Below are positions 1-11,276 of a stretch of DNA of 64,000 bases, in pieces. The notes beneath the pieces were generated by a model. That model searched no databases and was not told where the DNA came from. It worked only from the letters and a program-made list of their open reading frames with translations. This DNA is from Pseudoips prasinana (Eukaryota; Arthropoda; Insecta; Lepidoptera; Nolidae): assembly GCA_951640165.1 (NCBI GenBank), contig OX621242.1, forward strand, positions 12,517,501 to 12,581,500, given 5' to 3'. The position numbers and the translations under genes were made by a program. Position 1 is the stretch's first letter; each line of letters begins with the position of its first letter.

Positions 1-215
1 GTCTGTCCGTCTGACTGTTCGTCTGACACCAGACTGTATCTCATGAACCGTGGTAGTTAGAAAGAAATGTTCACAAATGATGTATTTATGTTGCTCCCAT
101 AACGAAAATACTAAAAAACAGAATAAAATAAATATTTAAGGTGGCTCCCATACGTCATTTCAACTTCCCAACCTTCGTACGCTAGTCCGACTCACACTTG
201 GCCGGTTTTATTTAT
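1..215 (-). repeat. Interspersed repeat family G, cut by window start
   Basis: The right end reads, on the plus strand, gtccgactcacacttggccggttt, which is the reverse complement of the start of the 4890-5215 copy (ccggccaagtgcgagtcgga). The left end has the gtctgtccgtctg stretch and the tctcatgaaccgtg motif found near the other end of that copy. The repeat is non-coding and probably continues beyond the window. Its class is unknown to me. Confidence 0.6.
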
Positions 216-439
216 TATGTTTCAACTATCTCGATTTATTTTCAGTTATTTGAAATAGGTTTGTCACTACATAGGTTTCCTGGAATGGCCACTTTGTGAT
301 AAGGACACCAATTGTAGTATTATAATTTGTATGTTTTTCTCGCTTTGTATTGTTTCTTTACGTATACAATAAACAGTATATCTATCTATTTACTTGTAGG
401 GTTTGGACTCCAACAAAAACGACTTTATGTATAAAAATT

Positions 440-595
440 AAACGATCGGATATAGCCAGTTGTTGTGAGTCTGGATGTAATTTGTGTTCATCTATTATAT
501 GGTTGTTAAGTGTATGTTGTAAAGTACCCCGCGACACAGGGAGTAGATTCCCTAGTGCGTTTAAAAAAACTGTTTCTGTATTATTTAGGCCTTTA
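440..595 (+). repeat. SINE family D tail fragment
   Basis: The stretch gagtctggatgtaatttgtg ... taccccgcgacacaggga ... attccctagtgcg matches, in reverse complement, the body of the family D copies at 4256-4465 and 50203-50396. The tRNA-like head is missing. Open frames on both strands here (for example 382-777 minus) follow the SINE and have no gene-like features. Confidence 0.65.
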
Positions 596-1031
596 GGTGC
601 CACATGAACTATGGTGAATTCAATTGATATTTGCGATATTCGTTTAACCCATTCTACAGAAAAATAGGTTATAATAGATATAAATCTGTGAAATAACTTG
701 TACTGTGAAATAATGAGATACATACGACCCCGTATTGTTCTTACCCTTGCGTTAGATCTCTTGACGCCCGTGTTCAATTGCTCATATAAAATAACTATGA
801 ATTTTATAATTAGCTTATATATCGTAAGCTATGTTTAACAATATTAAAATAATATTACAATACCCTTGTATAACTTAATATTGGTGATAAATTTGTGATA
901 ATATAATAATATGTGATACTTAAACTTATAAAATTATTATTACAATTAAACCATTCAGTTTCAATTCGGTATATTTGTATGATTGAATATCTAACATTCA
1001 AATATCAAACTTTCCCACTAGTTATCTCAGT

Positions 1032-1320
1032 CATCATCATCATCATATTAGCCGAAAGACGTCAAAGGCTAATAAGGGCAAGCATCTCCACAATAGCCGG
1101 TCCTGCGCTGCCCGTATCCATCGGCTTCCCCGACCCGCACAAGATCGTCGGTCCACCTTGTAGGAGGCCTGCCCACGCCTCGTCTTCCGGTTTGTGGTCG
1201 CCACTCGAGAACCTTTCTGCCCCAAAGGCCGTCGGTTCTACGAGCTATGTGCCCTGCCCACTGCCACTTCAGTTTGGCAATACTTTGGCTATCTCGGCTA
1301 CTTTGGATAAGTATTCATCA
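1032..1320 (-). mobile_element. RTE-type LINE 3' end fragment
   Basis: On the minus strand the piece ends in the (ATG)n-like tail typical of RTE elements. It encodes parts of the RTE C-terminus, visible as short peptides such as SRWIRAAQDRLLWRC after frameshifts. The same C-terminal segment recurs at 20275-20464, 24785-25178, 32692-32812 and inside 61982-62935. It is a 5'-truncated dead copy. Truncation is usual for target-primed reverse transcription. Confidence 0.75.
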
Positions 1321-2100
1321 TTACGATGAGATAATTGCTTTTTATATCTAAAAATTCTAAACCTCACGCTAGGGGTTCACTCTACTCTATATCAAAATAA
1401 GATAACATTGGAAATTGCGCTTTGTTTTACGCTCATGTTGGAAATCAATGCTTCTTTTTTGCACCTTGTATAAGTTTCCCAAAAAAAAATCTAAATTTAT
1501 TGTGTACAATTAAGCCAGAACCAACAGGTCGTCTGCAAAGTTTGTCCGAGATAAAACTTGGTGCAGCTACTGTAATACTGTTACGGACCAAAGACCGCGG
1601 GCTTAAGTTTGCTTTCAAAGTTTTTATTTACTGTACTTTTAACTGTAGGTATTTCTGTATTCTCAAATGAGAATTTTAATTTATTTAAGTAATTATAGCC
1701 CTTCTTGTAAGTTAGGCAAGCATGGAATGATGCTTTAATTTCACTGAAACTGATATTATGGTCGCTGGATAGGCTTAATGTATGCAAACATTTTTTTAAT
1801 TGGTACAGAATCACGAATATTAAAAAAAGTAAGGAATTGACTTTTGATGTTTTAGATTTTTATTAAACTAATAAATTAGACTACCATTTGCTAACGAGTA
1901 GGTTGTTTTATAGCAAATTATAGCGCAATCCTAAAATTTATATTTTAATTCTAAACTTATCAAAAGTCGTGCAAGGCTGGTACTCAATTTTATTATTGTT
2001 TACATTTGAATGAATCTTCTAAAAAGTTTGTAGTTTTTGTACAAAAAAGAATGTGTGACATACATTCAGCCAACCTACTACCCTTAAACTATGCCTAATT
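1321..2100. other. AT-rich non-coding stretch
   Basis: I see no coding region, structured repeat or RNA gene here. The short ORFs have no recognisable features. Confidence 0.5.
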
Positions 2101-2102
2101 TA

Positions 2103-2687
2103 ATAGTGAGTGCTTTTTACGCCAGAGGTCGTGGGTTCGATTCCCACCAAGGACAGATATTTGGGTGCATGAACATGTCGGTTTCTCCTGAGTCTGGATG
2201 GAATTATCTATAAAGGTATGTATTTACTAAAGAAAAGTAGTATATCAGTTATCTGGTTTCGATAGTACAAGGTCTGCTTAGTTTGTTATCAGATGGTGTG
2301 TAAATAATGACCCAGGATATTATTATTATATCAGATATTTGTGTGCATGAACATGTCGGTTTCTCCTGAGTCTGGATGGAATTATCTATAAAGGTATGTA
2401 TTTACTAAAGAAAAGTAGTATATCAGTTATCTGGTTTCGATAGTACAAGGTCTGCTTAGTTTGTTATCAGATGGTGTGTAAATAATGACCCAGGATATTA
2501 TTATTATATCAGATATTTGTGTGCATGAACATGTCGGTTTCTCCTGAGTCTGGATGGAATTATCTATAAAGGTATGTATTTACTAAAGAAAAGTAGTATA
2601 TCAGTTATCTGGTTTCGATAGTACAAGGTCTGCTTAGTTTGTTATCAGATGGTGTGTAAATAATGACCCAGGATATTATTATTATAT
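2103..2687 (+). mobile_element. SINE family A copy with triplicated tail
   Basis: A tRNA-derived SINE. The B-box-like motif gtgggttcgattcccacc sits at about 2130-2147 and is followed by the family body (gtgcatgaacatgtc, cctgagtctgg, tatcagttatctggttt, aatgacccaggatatta). The 5' part with the A-box is degenerate. The body after ggacagat is present three times in tandem (see the repeat entry). Confidence 0.75.
2154..2687 (+). repeat. Three tandem 178-bp repeats of a SINE body
   Basis: Units start at 2154, 2332 and 2510, each beginning cagatatttg. I see one difference between unit 1 and the others (tttgggtg against tttgtgtg), and units 2 and 3 look identical by eye. The array ends before agttccgacc. 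It is either a very recent tandem duplication or an assembly artefact. Confidence 0.9.
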
Positions 2688-3000
2688 CAGAGTTCCGACC
2701 ACCTGTAACCATACCTGTAGTGCTCATGGATGCTCCATGGCAAGCAGGACCAACGATTTAAAGTGCTCTGCGAAGTACGGCGTATATGCTCTCTACCAAC
2801 TAGACTGAAACTAATCCCCCTTTCTAACCGACGCGGCGACGTCAGTAAACGAGGAGATCAATTTCCTATTTTAGTGAATCAATGTAGATTATTATTATAT
2901 GCTTTCCAGAATGGTCGTATATATTTTTCTTCAACTACAACTTGAAATATAAGGCAGTAATTGTTACACTTCGATATTATTATTTATAATCAGAGTTTTG
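2688..3000. other. Unassigned stretch, possible SINE debris
   Basis: The segment tttaaagtgctctgcgaagt at about 2757-2776 resembles the body of SINE family F near 25441 (tttacgtgctctccgagg), but the match is short. There is no gene signal. The 71-codon ORF at 2730-2945 has no support. Confidence 0.35.
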
Positions 3001-3004
3001 TTTT

Positions 3005-3070
3005 GGATACCTCTGGGGAAGGCTTATGTCCAGCTGTGGAAGAAAGTAGGCCAATTATGATGGACCTAAT
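3005..3070 (+). repeat. LINE/SINE tail fragment (family B type)
   Basis: The motif ctctggggaaggcttatgtccagctgtgg resembles the tail shared by family B SINEs and RTE LINEs (ggcttttgtccagctgtgga). Only the tail is present. Confidence 0.5.
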
Positions 3071-3726
3071 TTGTCCAGAGATCACGAAGGGTGACCAATA
3101 ATGCTATAAAATCTTTGTTATGTTATTTGTCTGTAAAATTTTAATAAAATAAAATAATTAATAATTTGAAAAATCTTATCGTAATGCTTCCATTTAAATC
3201 GGTATAAGTATCCGCGTAGGTGCAACTGCATTGTGTTATAAGTGCATAATAGGCACATGACGGCACCATTCGAATCATAACCATTGTTTTGCATACTGAG
3301 TCACGAACTTACTTGACTCACTTCAGCATGCTATCATTCTACACGATACTTAGAAAAGCTTACGATGTAATTACTGTTTTTAAATCATAACACCTACTTT
3401 TTAAACTATTAATTTCCTTATAAATCATAAGAGTAGGTATTATTATCCAACTTCTAAAACATTTACAAGGTGTAACATTAATTTGTGGAGCTAATTTAAA
3501 GAGTGTAAATTGCCAACGATACTGAACAAAATAAGAAAATCAGTTTATGAAACATGAATAACAAACGGTTATTTGAGAATATTAGATGTTCTACATGCTG
3601 TTTTGTTTTATTGAAGACCTAATGACTATACCTGGTATCGATCACGAAAGCGTACTCTCAGGAATAAAAATATAATTATCAATATGATAATATAAACATG
3701 AGAGAATTCATCATTCATATATTGTA

Positions 3727-3861
3727 CAGACGTCAGCACATCAAGCTACCCCCATCTGTCAAATTTTCCCAATTGAAAGTGAACCTTGTGCTTATGTGAT
3801 GAAGTTGAAAATCTATAAAAGAAATTTGACAGATTAGGGTGGCTGGATGTGCTGGCGTCTG
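3727..3861 (+). mobile_element. 135-bp TA-flanked MITE, family M1, complete copy
   Basis: Terminal inverted repeats start cagacgtcagcacatcaagc and end with the complement, ggatgtgctggcgtctg. The element is flanked by TA on both sides (3725-3726 and 3862-3863), as for Tc1/mariner-type transposition. It is non-coding. Other copies lie at 20052-20186, 18741-18844 (5' truncated) and 36818-36864 (tail only). Confidence 0.85.
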
Positions 3862-3884
3862 TACAAAGAAACCGGCCAAGTGCG

Positions 3885-3960
3885 AGTTAAACACGAAATA
3901 AACAGAAGAGGCTCTATAACTACATATTAAGACAATGTTAACTCGTCTTTCGTATGGGGA
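3885..3960 (+). repeat. Family G fragment
   Basis: The element start aaaccggccaagtgcgagtt is present directly after the M1 MITE. The remainder of family G is lost or highly diverged. Confidence 0.45.
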
Positions 3961-4255
3961 CCTCTTTTATTCTTTACTTTATTAAATATGTTTTTATAAT
4001 AGTAAGAGAATATTTTAGGAGATAAGATTCAGGCCGCTGACAGTAAGTTGGACGGATTAGTAATGGGGCGCTTTTATTACGAAACCCTAACAACGCCGAT
4101 GACTATAATCTTTATATATTTCAGGTGGTCTATACTAGTAGATAGGCATCACCTAACGGTAACAGCTGAAAAATTACCGCAGCACGTTTATATTAGACTT
4201 AAGGATTTGTGCAGAAGACTAAAAGCCATACGATATGATGTTTTTCTTTCTTCTT

Positions 4256-4465
4256 TTCTTTTTCTTTTAAAAAGACAACGCCCGCACTAAGATTCTATTC
4301 CCTGTGTCGCGGAGTTCTTTACAGACATATAATAAACGGACACAAATTACATCCAGACTCAGAATATCTATTTATGGGTCACACAAATAGCTGTCCGGCG
4401 CGGGACTCGAACCCGCGACACGAAGCGGCGAGGCGACTATCTTAGCCGCTGCGCCACACATTAAT
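4256..4465 (-). mobile_element. SINE family D, full-length-like copy
   Basis: On the minus strand the head reads tgtgtggcgcagcggctaag (A-box-like) with cgggttcgagtcccgcgcc (B-box) downstream, so it is derived from a tRNA. The body continues with tgagtctggatgtaattt and cgcgacacaggg and ends near aaaagaaaaag. It resembles an arginine-type tRNA head, but the fused body shows it is a SINE and not a tRNA gene. Confidence 0.8.
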
Positions 4466-4679
4466 ATGATGATGTTACATCAACTTTTCATTAAATTAAT
4501 CAATATGTAAATAATTATGTGGGATTATAAAGATCCATTTCTGACAAATAAAAGTATACCTAATTATCAATCTGTGAACAAAAAACGGATAAGGAAATTA
4601 CTGACCTATTGGTCAAGTTGTCTAAGCTATTAAATTTTAATTTAAAGTAATGCTTTGTACTGCGGATACTAGTATAAAA

Positions 4680-4795
4680 TTACAATTTAATGTGTATGTA
4701 TTTAGAAATATATAAGTATATTCTTCAGAGGTCTGGTTAACATAGTACAGGCTCTGCCTCGTTTGGGCAGTGTTTTAATTAACCCCAGGCATTTT
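4680..4795 (+). repeat. Diverged SINE family A tail
   Basis: Order and spacing of gtatgtattta, ggtctggttaacatagtacag, gctctgcctcgtttgg and accccaggcat follow the family A body. The head is absent. Confidence 0.45.
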
Positions 4796-4889
4796 TTTAC
4801 TTTTCAACGAAATATTAAAAGCAATCCCTACCTAATACAAATTCAAAATCTATCATTACGAGTACAATGGAGAAATTGCGTAACATGCA

Positions 4890-5215
4890 CAAAAAAACCG
4901 GCCAAGTGCGAGTCGGACTCGCGCACGAAGGGTTCCGTACCATTATCTATAAAATCGAGCAAAAAATTCACGTTTGTTGTATGGGAACCTAAAGGGGGCT
5001 CCCATACAACAAACGTGAATTTTTTGCTAACGTGAATATTTAATTTATTTTGTTGTTACAGCGGCAACAGAAATACATAATCTGCGAAAATTTCAACTGT
5101 CTAACTATCACGGTTCATGAGATACAGCCTGGTGACAAACGGACAGACAGACAGAAAGACAGACAGCGAAGTTTTAGTAATAGGGTTCCGTTTTAGCCTT
5201 TGGGTACGGAACCCT
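4890..5215 (+). repeat. Interspersed repeat family G, complete-looking copy
   Basis: It starts accggccaagtgcgagtcgg and ends gggttccgttttagcctttg ggtacggaacc. It contains an internal inverted pair (aaaaaattcacgtttgttg at about 4963 and its complement near 5003), a gttcatgagatacagcctgg motif and a run of cagacagacaga. It is non-coding and its class is uncertain. Other copies are at 1-215, 13390-13550 and 21945-22506. Confidence 0.65.
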
Positions 5216-5219
5216 AAAA

Positions 5220-6670
5220 ACAGACAGTTGAATTGGTAATGTCGTTCATGAAGCTTATTAAATACAAATCAAATATTTCATAATTGTATTTAATTAACTT
5301 TCTATCCGGCATCATAATCTACCGTCGAAATAATAAACATGAATCGGAAACTGCGAATCCTTTACACGGCAATTAACAATGGTTCACAATAAAGTCCAGG
5401 CATTGGTGCACAGGCACGTCCCGGCAACAAATGTAATCAGAAAGTAAATAACAATAATCAGAAAGGAAACAAGCATTATTCCTCTTCCCTCCGCAGTATA
5501 CAGTTAACCATATCAAAGCTGGAGCAGGCCAGACTCAACATTTTACTGTGGCGTCGCGTCGGCCTCATAACATCTTAGACGGTCTGAAGAGCGGTATTGG
5601 ATATATACGGCGAATAATACACCATTAAATATATAAAACATTACATTAAATGGTGCTTACCATTCAATATAATTTGAATTATATTTTTTGTTATAGTTAT
5701 GATATTCATAACTATTAGATATAGACAGAACCATTCAGACAATATGTAGTAAAATATAGCTTAAATTATAAATTTCGATAATTGAATGTAAACATAGTCT
5801 CTTTGACAACAACTTAATACAAGCTAGCTAAATATTATTATTATTATAAAATAAGTTTTAAAAATGTTTTAACAATCCGTGTACCTAAATATATACATAT
5901 ATGTAACTAGAAATAATTATGTATACTTAACTATATTACCAAAAACATGTTCTGACTATTTACAGGCGCTTTTTTAAAGTCTACTTGAACAAAAACCTTA
6001 TTTATATTATTTTATTTTGTTTATAACAAAAAATTTAGCGGCAGCCAACGGACGCCCAGTGCTTCCTTTGTCAAGCAATCTCCAAAGTTTATTTGGCGTA
6101 TGCCATAATCAAATACCTACATTAGCAACATACCCGTAATAGTCGAGTAGTAAAAACGAATTAAAAACAAACTCTCTCTGTATATTCAAAAACAACTCCT
6201 TACGTGATCTTATTCGTAAGTAATTAGAGTTAGTAATTAGTTTCTTCCGAGTCGTCCAGAAATCCGGCCTCTACGCAACTCAATTTGCACTTGGGAGCTT
6301 CTTCCAAAGCTTAAGAGGAATCCCTATTACCGAGACAAATTCGGTCTCAACGCATACGAGTGAAATACCGAGGTCTTATAATCTCTTTCTAAACTGAAAC
6401 AATTTTTGACATATTTTTTTACGAATCAATTGTTATAAATATGTAAAATATATGGCTATGACGGCCCGTTAATTATTTTACATTGGTAGATTTGTTCACC
6501 TACGTTGTCATACGAAAAAAGGATTATCCACATAAAGGAAACGGATGGGCATATTGCGTAAAGTGTATTGTTCTATTCTTAAAATGTAGGGAAGAAAGAG
6601 GAATAAGTTTGTATAGGCAAAGGCAGCTGATTGTTACTTAAGACCATGGCCTTTCTTATTATTTAGAATT
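5220..6670. other. AT-rich stretch, nothing recognised
   Basis: I found no gene, tRNA or clear repeat ends. It includes ordinary AT-rich sequence and short ORFs only. Confidence 0.5.
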
Positions 6671-6671
6671 A

Positions 6672-7100
6672 ACTGCACGTGTAGCGCAGCGGTTAATGTA
6701 GTCTCCTCGTCACTTCATGTCCCGTGATCAATTCCCGCACAGGTCAACTATTTGTGTTACCCATAAGTACCTAGTTATTCTGAATCTAGGTGTGCTTAGT
6801 GTCCGTCAATTATATGTTTGTTTGTACTCCGCGACTCAGGGATTCATCCCCCTTGTGCGGGAGTTCTCTTTGAAAAAAGGAAGCTATTTACCTTCACTTT
6901 GTATAAACTTATCTCCACGTATAGTGGATCCCTCCCATAGCATATTTGTTTCTGAGTCATGGATGTTTTCTATGTATATATGTATTTATCTATCTATATA
7001 AGTATGTATATCGTCGCCTGGTACCCATAGTACAAGCTTTGCTTAGTTTGGGGCTAGGATGATCTGTGTGATCAAAAAAAAAAAAAAAAAAAAAAAAAAA
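6672..7100 (+). mobile_element. Composite SINE: family D body joined to family C tail, poly(A)
   Basis: Positions 6672-6895 carry a family D head and body (gtgtagcgcagcggttaatg, tcccgtgatcaattcccgc, cgcgactcaggga). From about 6940 the sequence becomes family C tail (tttctgagtcatggatgttt, cgtcgcctggtacccatagt, tagtttggggctaggatgat), followed by a pure A run at 7073-7100. Two families therefore share one 3' end and one poly(A), as in a dimeric or template-switched SINE. Confidence 0.65.
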
Positions 7101-7885
7101 CAAATAGCGTGAGGATTCTAAGAGCAAGCTAGGAACATCTAAAAAATTCTTGAGATACTTGCTAATATATTAATTACTTCAACTAAGATCTACCTACATT
7201 CCAAATTTCAGGAAGATCGGTCCAGTAGTAACTAGTAACGTACGAAGAAGTCACGGTCGAAACAAAAAAAAACACGCAGACAAATAAACACACACCCTAG
7301 GGGAAAATTCTGTATCATATAGTAATCTTATGAGTGGTTTCTCAATTAGTGCAATAATTATATGTAAAACATATTTAGCATTGAATGCCATTTATTGCGC
7401 AAACATTGCCATCGCTTGGCTTCTGCAAGCCACGTGAAAAGTGGAACTTATTGTTCGAAGCGTTTGCTCACAAACATAAGTTGAAATCTGTCTAAATAGC
7501 GTCTGAAACTGCCATAGCATTGCGCTATCAGGCGCTATACATTTGCGATTACGTCAATATTAATGAAATACCCATTTTCTGTTTTTGAATGTTATAAAGT
7601 TTTAATTTTATGACCTACTTCTGTTTAGCACATCCGTTTCACTTTTAGTCATGTACATTGTATGTACAGTGTATAATTTACAAGCAAATCTTCGTTAAAT
7701 AATGTTTATGTAATTCGCACAAATAAAAAGATAAATGGAAATCAGCTCCTTTATTTTAACTTGTTAGCTCTCATTTGACCACAAACGCACGTCTTAAGAC
7801 ATTTATCTTAATATTAGTCCTTTTAAGTCATTATGATTGCTTATTAATATTTTCATTTTTTTGTCCCATTATAACATTTTGACGT
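7101..7885. other. Unassigned AT-rich stretch
   Basis: A short segment near 7195-7280 (ttccaaatttcaggaagatc) has the look of old LINE or Helitron debris. No coding or RNA gene is visible. Confidence 0.4.
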
Positions 7886-8155
7886 GGCCTGTTGGCGTGG
7901 TTGGAAAATGCTTGCTTTTCACGCCGGAGGTCGTGGGTTCGATTCCCACCCAGGACAGATATTTGTATGCATGAACATGTCTGTTCGTCCTGAGCCTGGG
8001 TGTAACTTATCTATATAAGTATTTATTTACAAAAGAAAAGTGGTATATGGAGTATATCAGTTATCTGGTTTCCAAAGTACTAGCTCTGCTTAGTTTGGGA
8101 TCAGACGCGGCCGTGTGAAAATAATGTCCCACGATATAAATATTATTATTATTAC
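7886..8155 (+). mobile_element. SINE family A, complete-looking copy
   Basis: A good reference copy for the family. The head is ggcctgttggcgtggttgg, the B-box is gtgggttcgattcccaccc, the body carries tgcatgaacatgtctg, cctgagcctgggtgtaactt, gtatatcagttatctggttt and agctctgcttagtttggg, and it ends in an ATT-rich run. Transcription would be by RNA polymerase III from the tRNA-like boxes. Confidence 0.85.
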
Positions 8156-9580
8156 AATGAAATTATTACTGTACCCTCTAGTGCTAGGGATAAAGCGATG
8201 ACCACAATTAATCTCCAGCACAACCCACATACTTGGCAGCATATTATTTATTATAATATATTTATATAATCAAAATCAAAATATTTAGTGCACTTAGGTA
8301 CATTACATACACTTATGCACGTCAATAGAAAAAAACAATACAATATAGTTAAACTACATACCAAATTAAATTACAAACAAGTCATACAATATTTAAAACA
8401 ACATTATAAGAAAGGAAATGGGTTATATAAATACAAAGATATAATAACTATAAAAGTAATTTTATAAATTAAAAATATTGGTAAATGTAATTTGTCTGTC
8501 CATTGACAGCTCTAACTAAGCTACCAAGGCGTTTATAATATATATAGAAGCTGTTCAATTTATAATGAAACAAGTGAAGCACAACAAAATGTAAATAAAA
8601 GTGGAACGCTCGCCTCGTTTCCAATCCAATCTACATGGGTAATAAGATAAAATTGTACATCTGCTAACTCAGTAGCACCCTATAAACATCTACTCTATTC
8701 TTTACAAATGTAATTCGTGGAGATTAAAGTTAACAAATATTAACAAGCCGTAAACAAAATCGTAAACCACAGCCATCACGACAAACCCGAAATTAAAAGT
8801 ATAAAAATTTGGATTAGAGATCTTTCCGTGTAATCGGAATGGAAAATGAATTTTTTATATCTATTTTTATATAAATTGTGAGGCAAAGGCATGTTGTTCT
8901 GAAAATTGTTTTAAAAGAATTAACTTGCTTATCTTTTATGGTTTTAGGGTGACCGAAAATGTCACACAAACAGGCGTGGCTTTTAATCTCCAGCGGAATT
9001 GAAATTGTTATTTGCAACCGTAAAAGTTGAGTTTACCACGGAATTCCGAAATATGGTGTGTCGATTCACGGGAAATCGAAAACACTTTTTGTTATTTTGC
9101 GTCTGCCCGAATAAACGATTTATTAAGTTACGAGTGTCCGAAACTACTGTAGTCCTTTTCATCACCGATCGTAAGAACGAAGGTCCGATGAACGTTTGGT
9201 CGAATAAACGATACACCTTTTGTTAAGTGAACGAAATAATCGACTAAAATATATCTAATTACAAAAGTAGGCTATGTGTTATTCCAGACTATATGCTATC
9301 TCTGTACCAAATTTCAGCCAGATCCGTTTTGTACTTTTTGCGTGAAAGAGTAATAAACATTTATACTTTTTAAGACTTAGAAATAATTATTATAAACAAG
9401 AAACAAACTTTTAATGCATGTTTAGTTAACAATTAACAAAACAAAACTTTTTTAACCATAACAAAATTTGTTTTTTTTCCAATAACCAATAGATAAAACC
9501 TTTTGGTTTAAACATCAGTATTCGCAGCTTCAGTACCTTCAAAAAATTATCTTTAGAATATTTTTTCTTTCTTTGTTGTT
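8156..9580. other. Unassigned AT-rich stretch
   Basis: Overlapping open frames on both strands at about 8983-9226 contain a repeated motif, cgaataaacgat, at 9108 and 9201. They share no features with known proteins and are probably an undefined repeat. Nothing else is recognised. Confidence 0.35.
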
Positions 9581-9584
9581 CAAG

Positions 9585-9740
9585 GCGCCCAGTATACCTC
9601 TAACAAAGAACGGAAACGCTCAGAAATTTAACCATTTTAACGGTCACCCATCTCTGTGCTGACCGCGTGCCTCGATGCTTTACCTCGTTGATCATGTACC
9701 TCACCGATGAGTGCAACTGGCCATGAGCCACATTAATAAT
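9585..9740 (-). repeat. SINE family E fragment
   Basis: On the minus strand it shows ggccagttgcactcatcggt ... gggtgaccgttaaaatggtt ... tctgagcgtttccg, matching the 35420-35655 and 45375-45595 copies. It is diverged. Confidence 0.55.
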
Positions 9741-9996
9741 ATTATAGCCGATTATTTAAGTCCCATAGCAGGTAAAGTTTTGGGACTACTGCTGGGCAGG
9801 CGATGTAATTTTAGATAGTTATCCGTTATATGGGCCGTTTTTACACCATTTTACAGAGATTATGTAACCGTTGTATTGTTTTCAATGTTTATACATAGTA
9901 AGCGCATATATATAATAATTACCAGTGCGCATATAATAGAAGTGCATATAATAGTCACCAGCAACTCCTTCTATTGCATTTTATACCAGAATGGTG

Positions 9997-10986
9997 ATGA
10001 ATATCAGGATCGCGGGTGTATTTCTCAGATTGGCCTAAATATATTGCAGTTATTTGGTACCTTCTGTGTACTTTTACGTACCTCTCCTGAAAATCTGTGT
10101 ACCTACGCCCGTACAGAGATATTTGAAATATTAGGTACACCCGCTATCCTGATGTCAGAACCGCGGGTGTACTGTTAAACAGTGTACCAAGTTACATATA
10201 TTGGTTAAGTACATTTGGTACCTCTTGTGTACCTCATGAAACAAGTATTAAACAAATAAAATACGGTATGCCTCTTGAGAAATTTTATAAATCATTTTTC
10301 ACTTTTACGTCGTTACTATTTTATTAAAAAAAAACCGTAGTAATCGAACCCAGAACCTTCACATTAAGCATATACTATTATTCCCTTACCGGGAATCGAA
10401 CCCAGAACCACCACATTAAACATGTAGGCACAAAAGTGGCTGTGTATGTAGGCATAAAATTGAGTTAAGTATTTTTGTATCGATGGCACTTGCGATTCCT
10501 CTAGTGCAAAATGCAAGGACTACCGCTCATTATATTTCCTTGTTTCCTGTTTATTTATGTTTATGTTCCTGGTTCTGGGTTCGATTCCCGGTAAGGGAAT
10601 AATAGTATATGCTTAATGTGAAGGTTCTGGGTTCGATTACTACGGTATTTTTTAATAAAAAAGTGACGACGTAAAAGTGAAAAATGATTTATTAAATTTC
10701 TCAAGAAGCATACCGTATTTCATTTGTTTAATACTTGTTTCATGAGGTACACAAGAGGTACCAAATGTACTTAACCAATATATGTAACTTGGTACACTGT
10801 TTAACAGTACACCCGCGGTTCTGACATCAGGATAGCGGGTGTACCTAATATTTCAAATATTTCTGTACGGGCGTAGGTACACAGATTTTCAGGAGAGGTA
10901 CGTAAAAGTACACAGAAGGTAGGTACCAAATAACTGCAATATATTTAAGCCAATCTGAGAAATACACCCGCGATCCTGATATTCAT
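9997..10986. mobile_element. 990-bp foldback element with about 415-bp inverted arms and 8-bp TSD
   Basis: The left arm (9997 to about 10412) and right arm (about 10571-10986) are near-perfect reverse complements around a spacer of about 160 bp. The ends read atgaatatcaggatcgcggg. The direct repeat gaatggtg flanks both sides (9989-9996 and 10987-10994), a typical 8-bp target duplication. The arms carry many GTAC/GGTAC motifs and two tRNA-B-box-like segments (tctgggttcgattcccgg; tctgggttcgattacta). There is no coding region. The 8-bp duplication suggests hAT or another 8-bp-TSD transposase, but the terminal bases do not settle the superfamily. Confidence 0.85.
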
Positions 10987-11105
10987 GAATGGTGGACACA
11001 AATTTAACCCATTATTTAAAAGAACACCGCAAGGGACCGGTCAGTCAGCAATATTAGTGAGTATCAGAACTGAGGTTCCGATATAAAATAACTTTTCAGT
11101 AATTT

Positions 11106-11155
11106 TAATTATCCGGCGACTCTCGAACTCGAATTCGAGAGTCGCCGGACAATTA
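11106..11155. repeat. 50-bp palindrome
   Basis: Arms tccggcgactctcgaa and ttcgagagtcgccgga (11112-11127 and 11134-11149) are perfect, with a 6-bp centre ctcgaa. Flanking aatta/taatt nearly extends the symmetry. It stands out as GC-rich in AT-rich DNA. It may be the residue of a foldback element. Confidence 0.8.
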
Positions 11156-11276
11156 CTTATGACCTTGCTCTCCAGGTCGCTTGTTTATACGGAGAACAAA
11201 TGAAGACTGATAATTGCTTCATACAAATTTACGACATACCCTCCAGCCTACTCGTCCACTACTAAACTGTGCCCAA

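Noticed and set aside
382..777. 131-codon minus ORF
   Set aside because: It runs across a SINE D tail, has no domain or splice signal, and its composition is non-coding.
2154..2687. CRISPR-like regular repeats
   Set aside because: The 178-bp units are contiguous without spacers and are SINE sequence.
4396..4468. Possible tRNA gene (arginine-like) with good A and B boxes
   Set aside because: The conserved SINE body follows directly and the same head recurs in other SINE copies; there is no independent tRNA 3' end.
8983..9226. Overlapping ORFs of about 75 codons on both strands
   Set aside because: No recognisable protein features; more likely an undefined repeat with few stops.
10571..10640. 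tRNA-like T-arm pair in the foldback element
   Set aside because: Only B-box-like motifs are present; no A-box or cloverleaf can be drawn, and they are duplicated in both arms.
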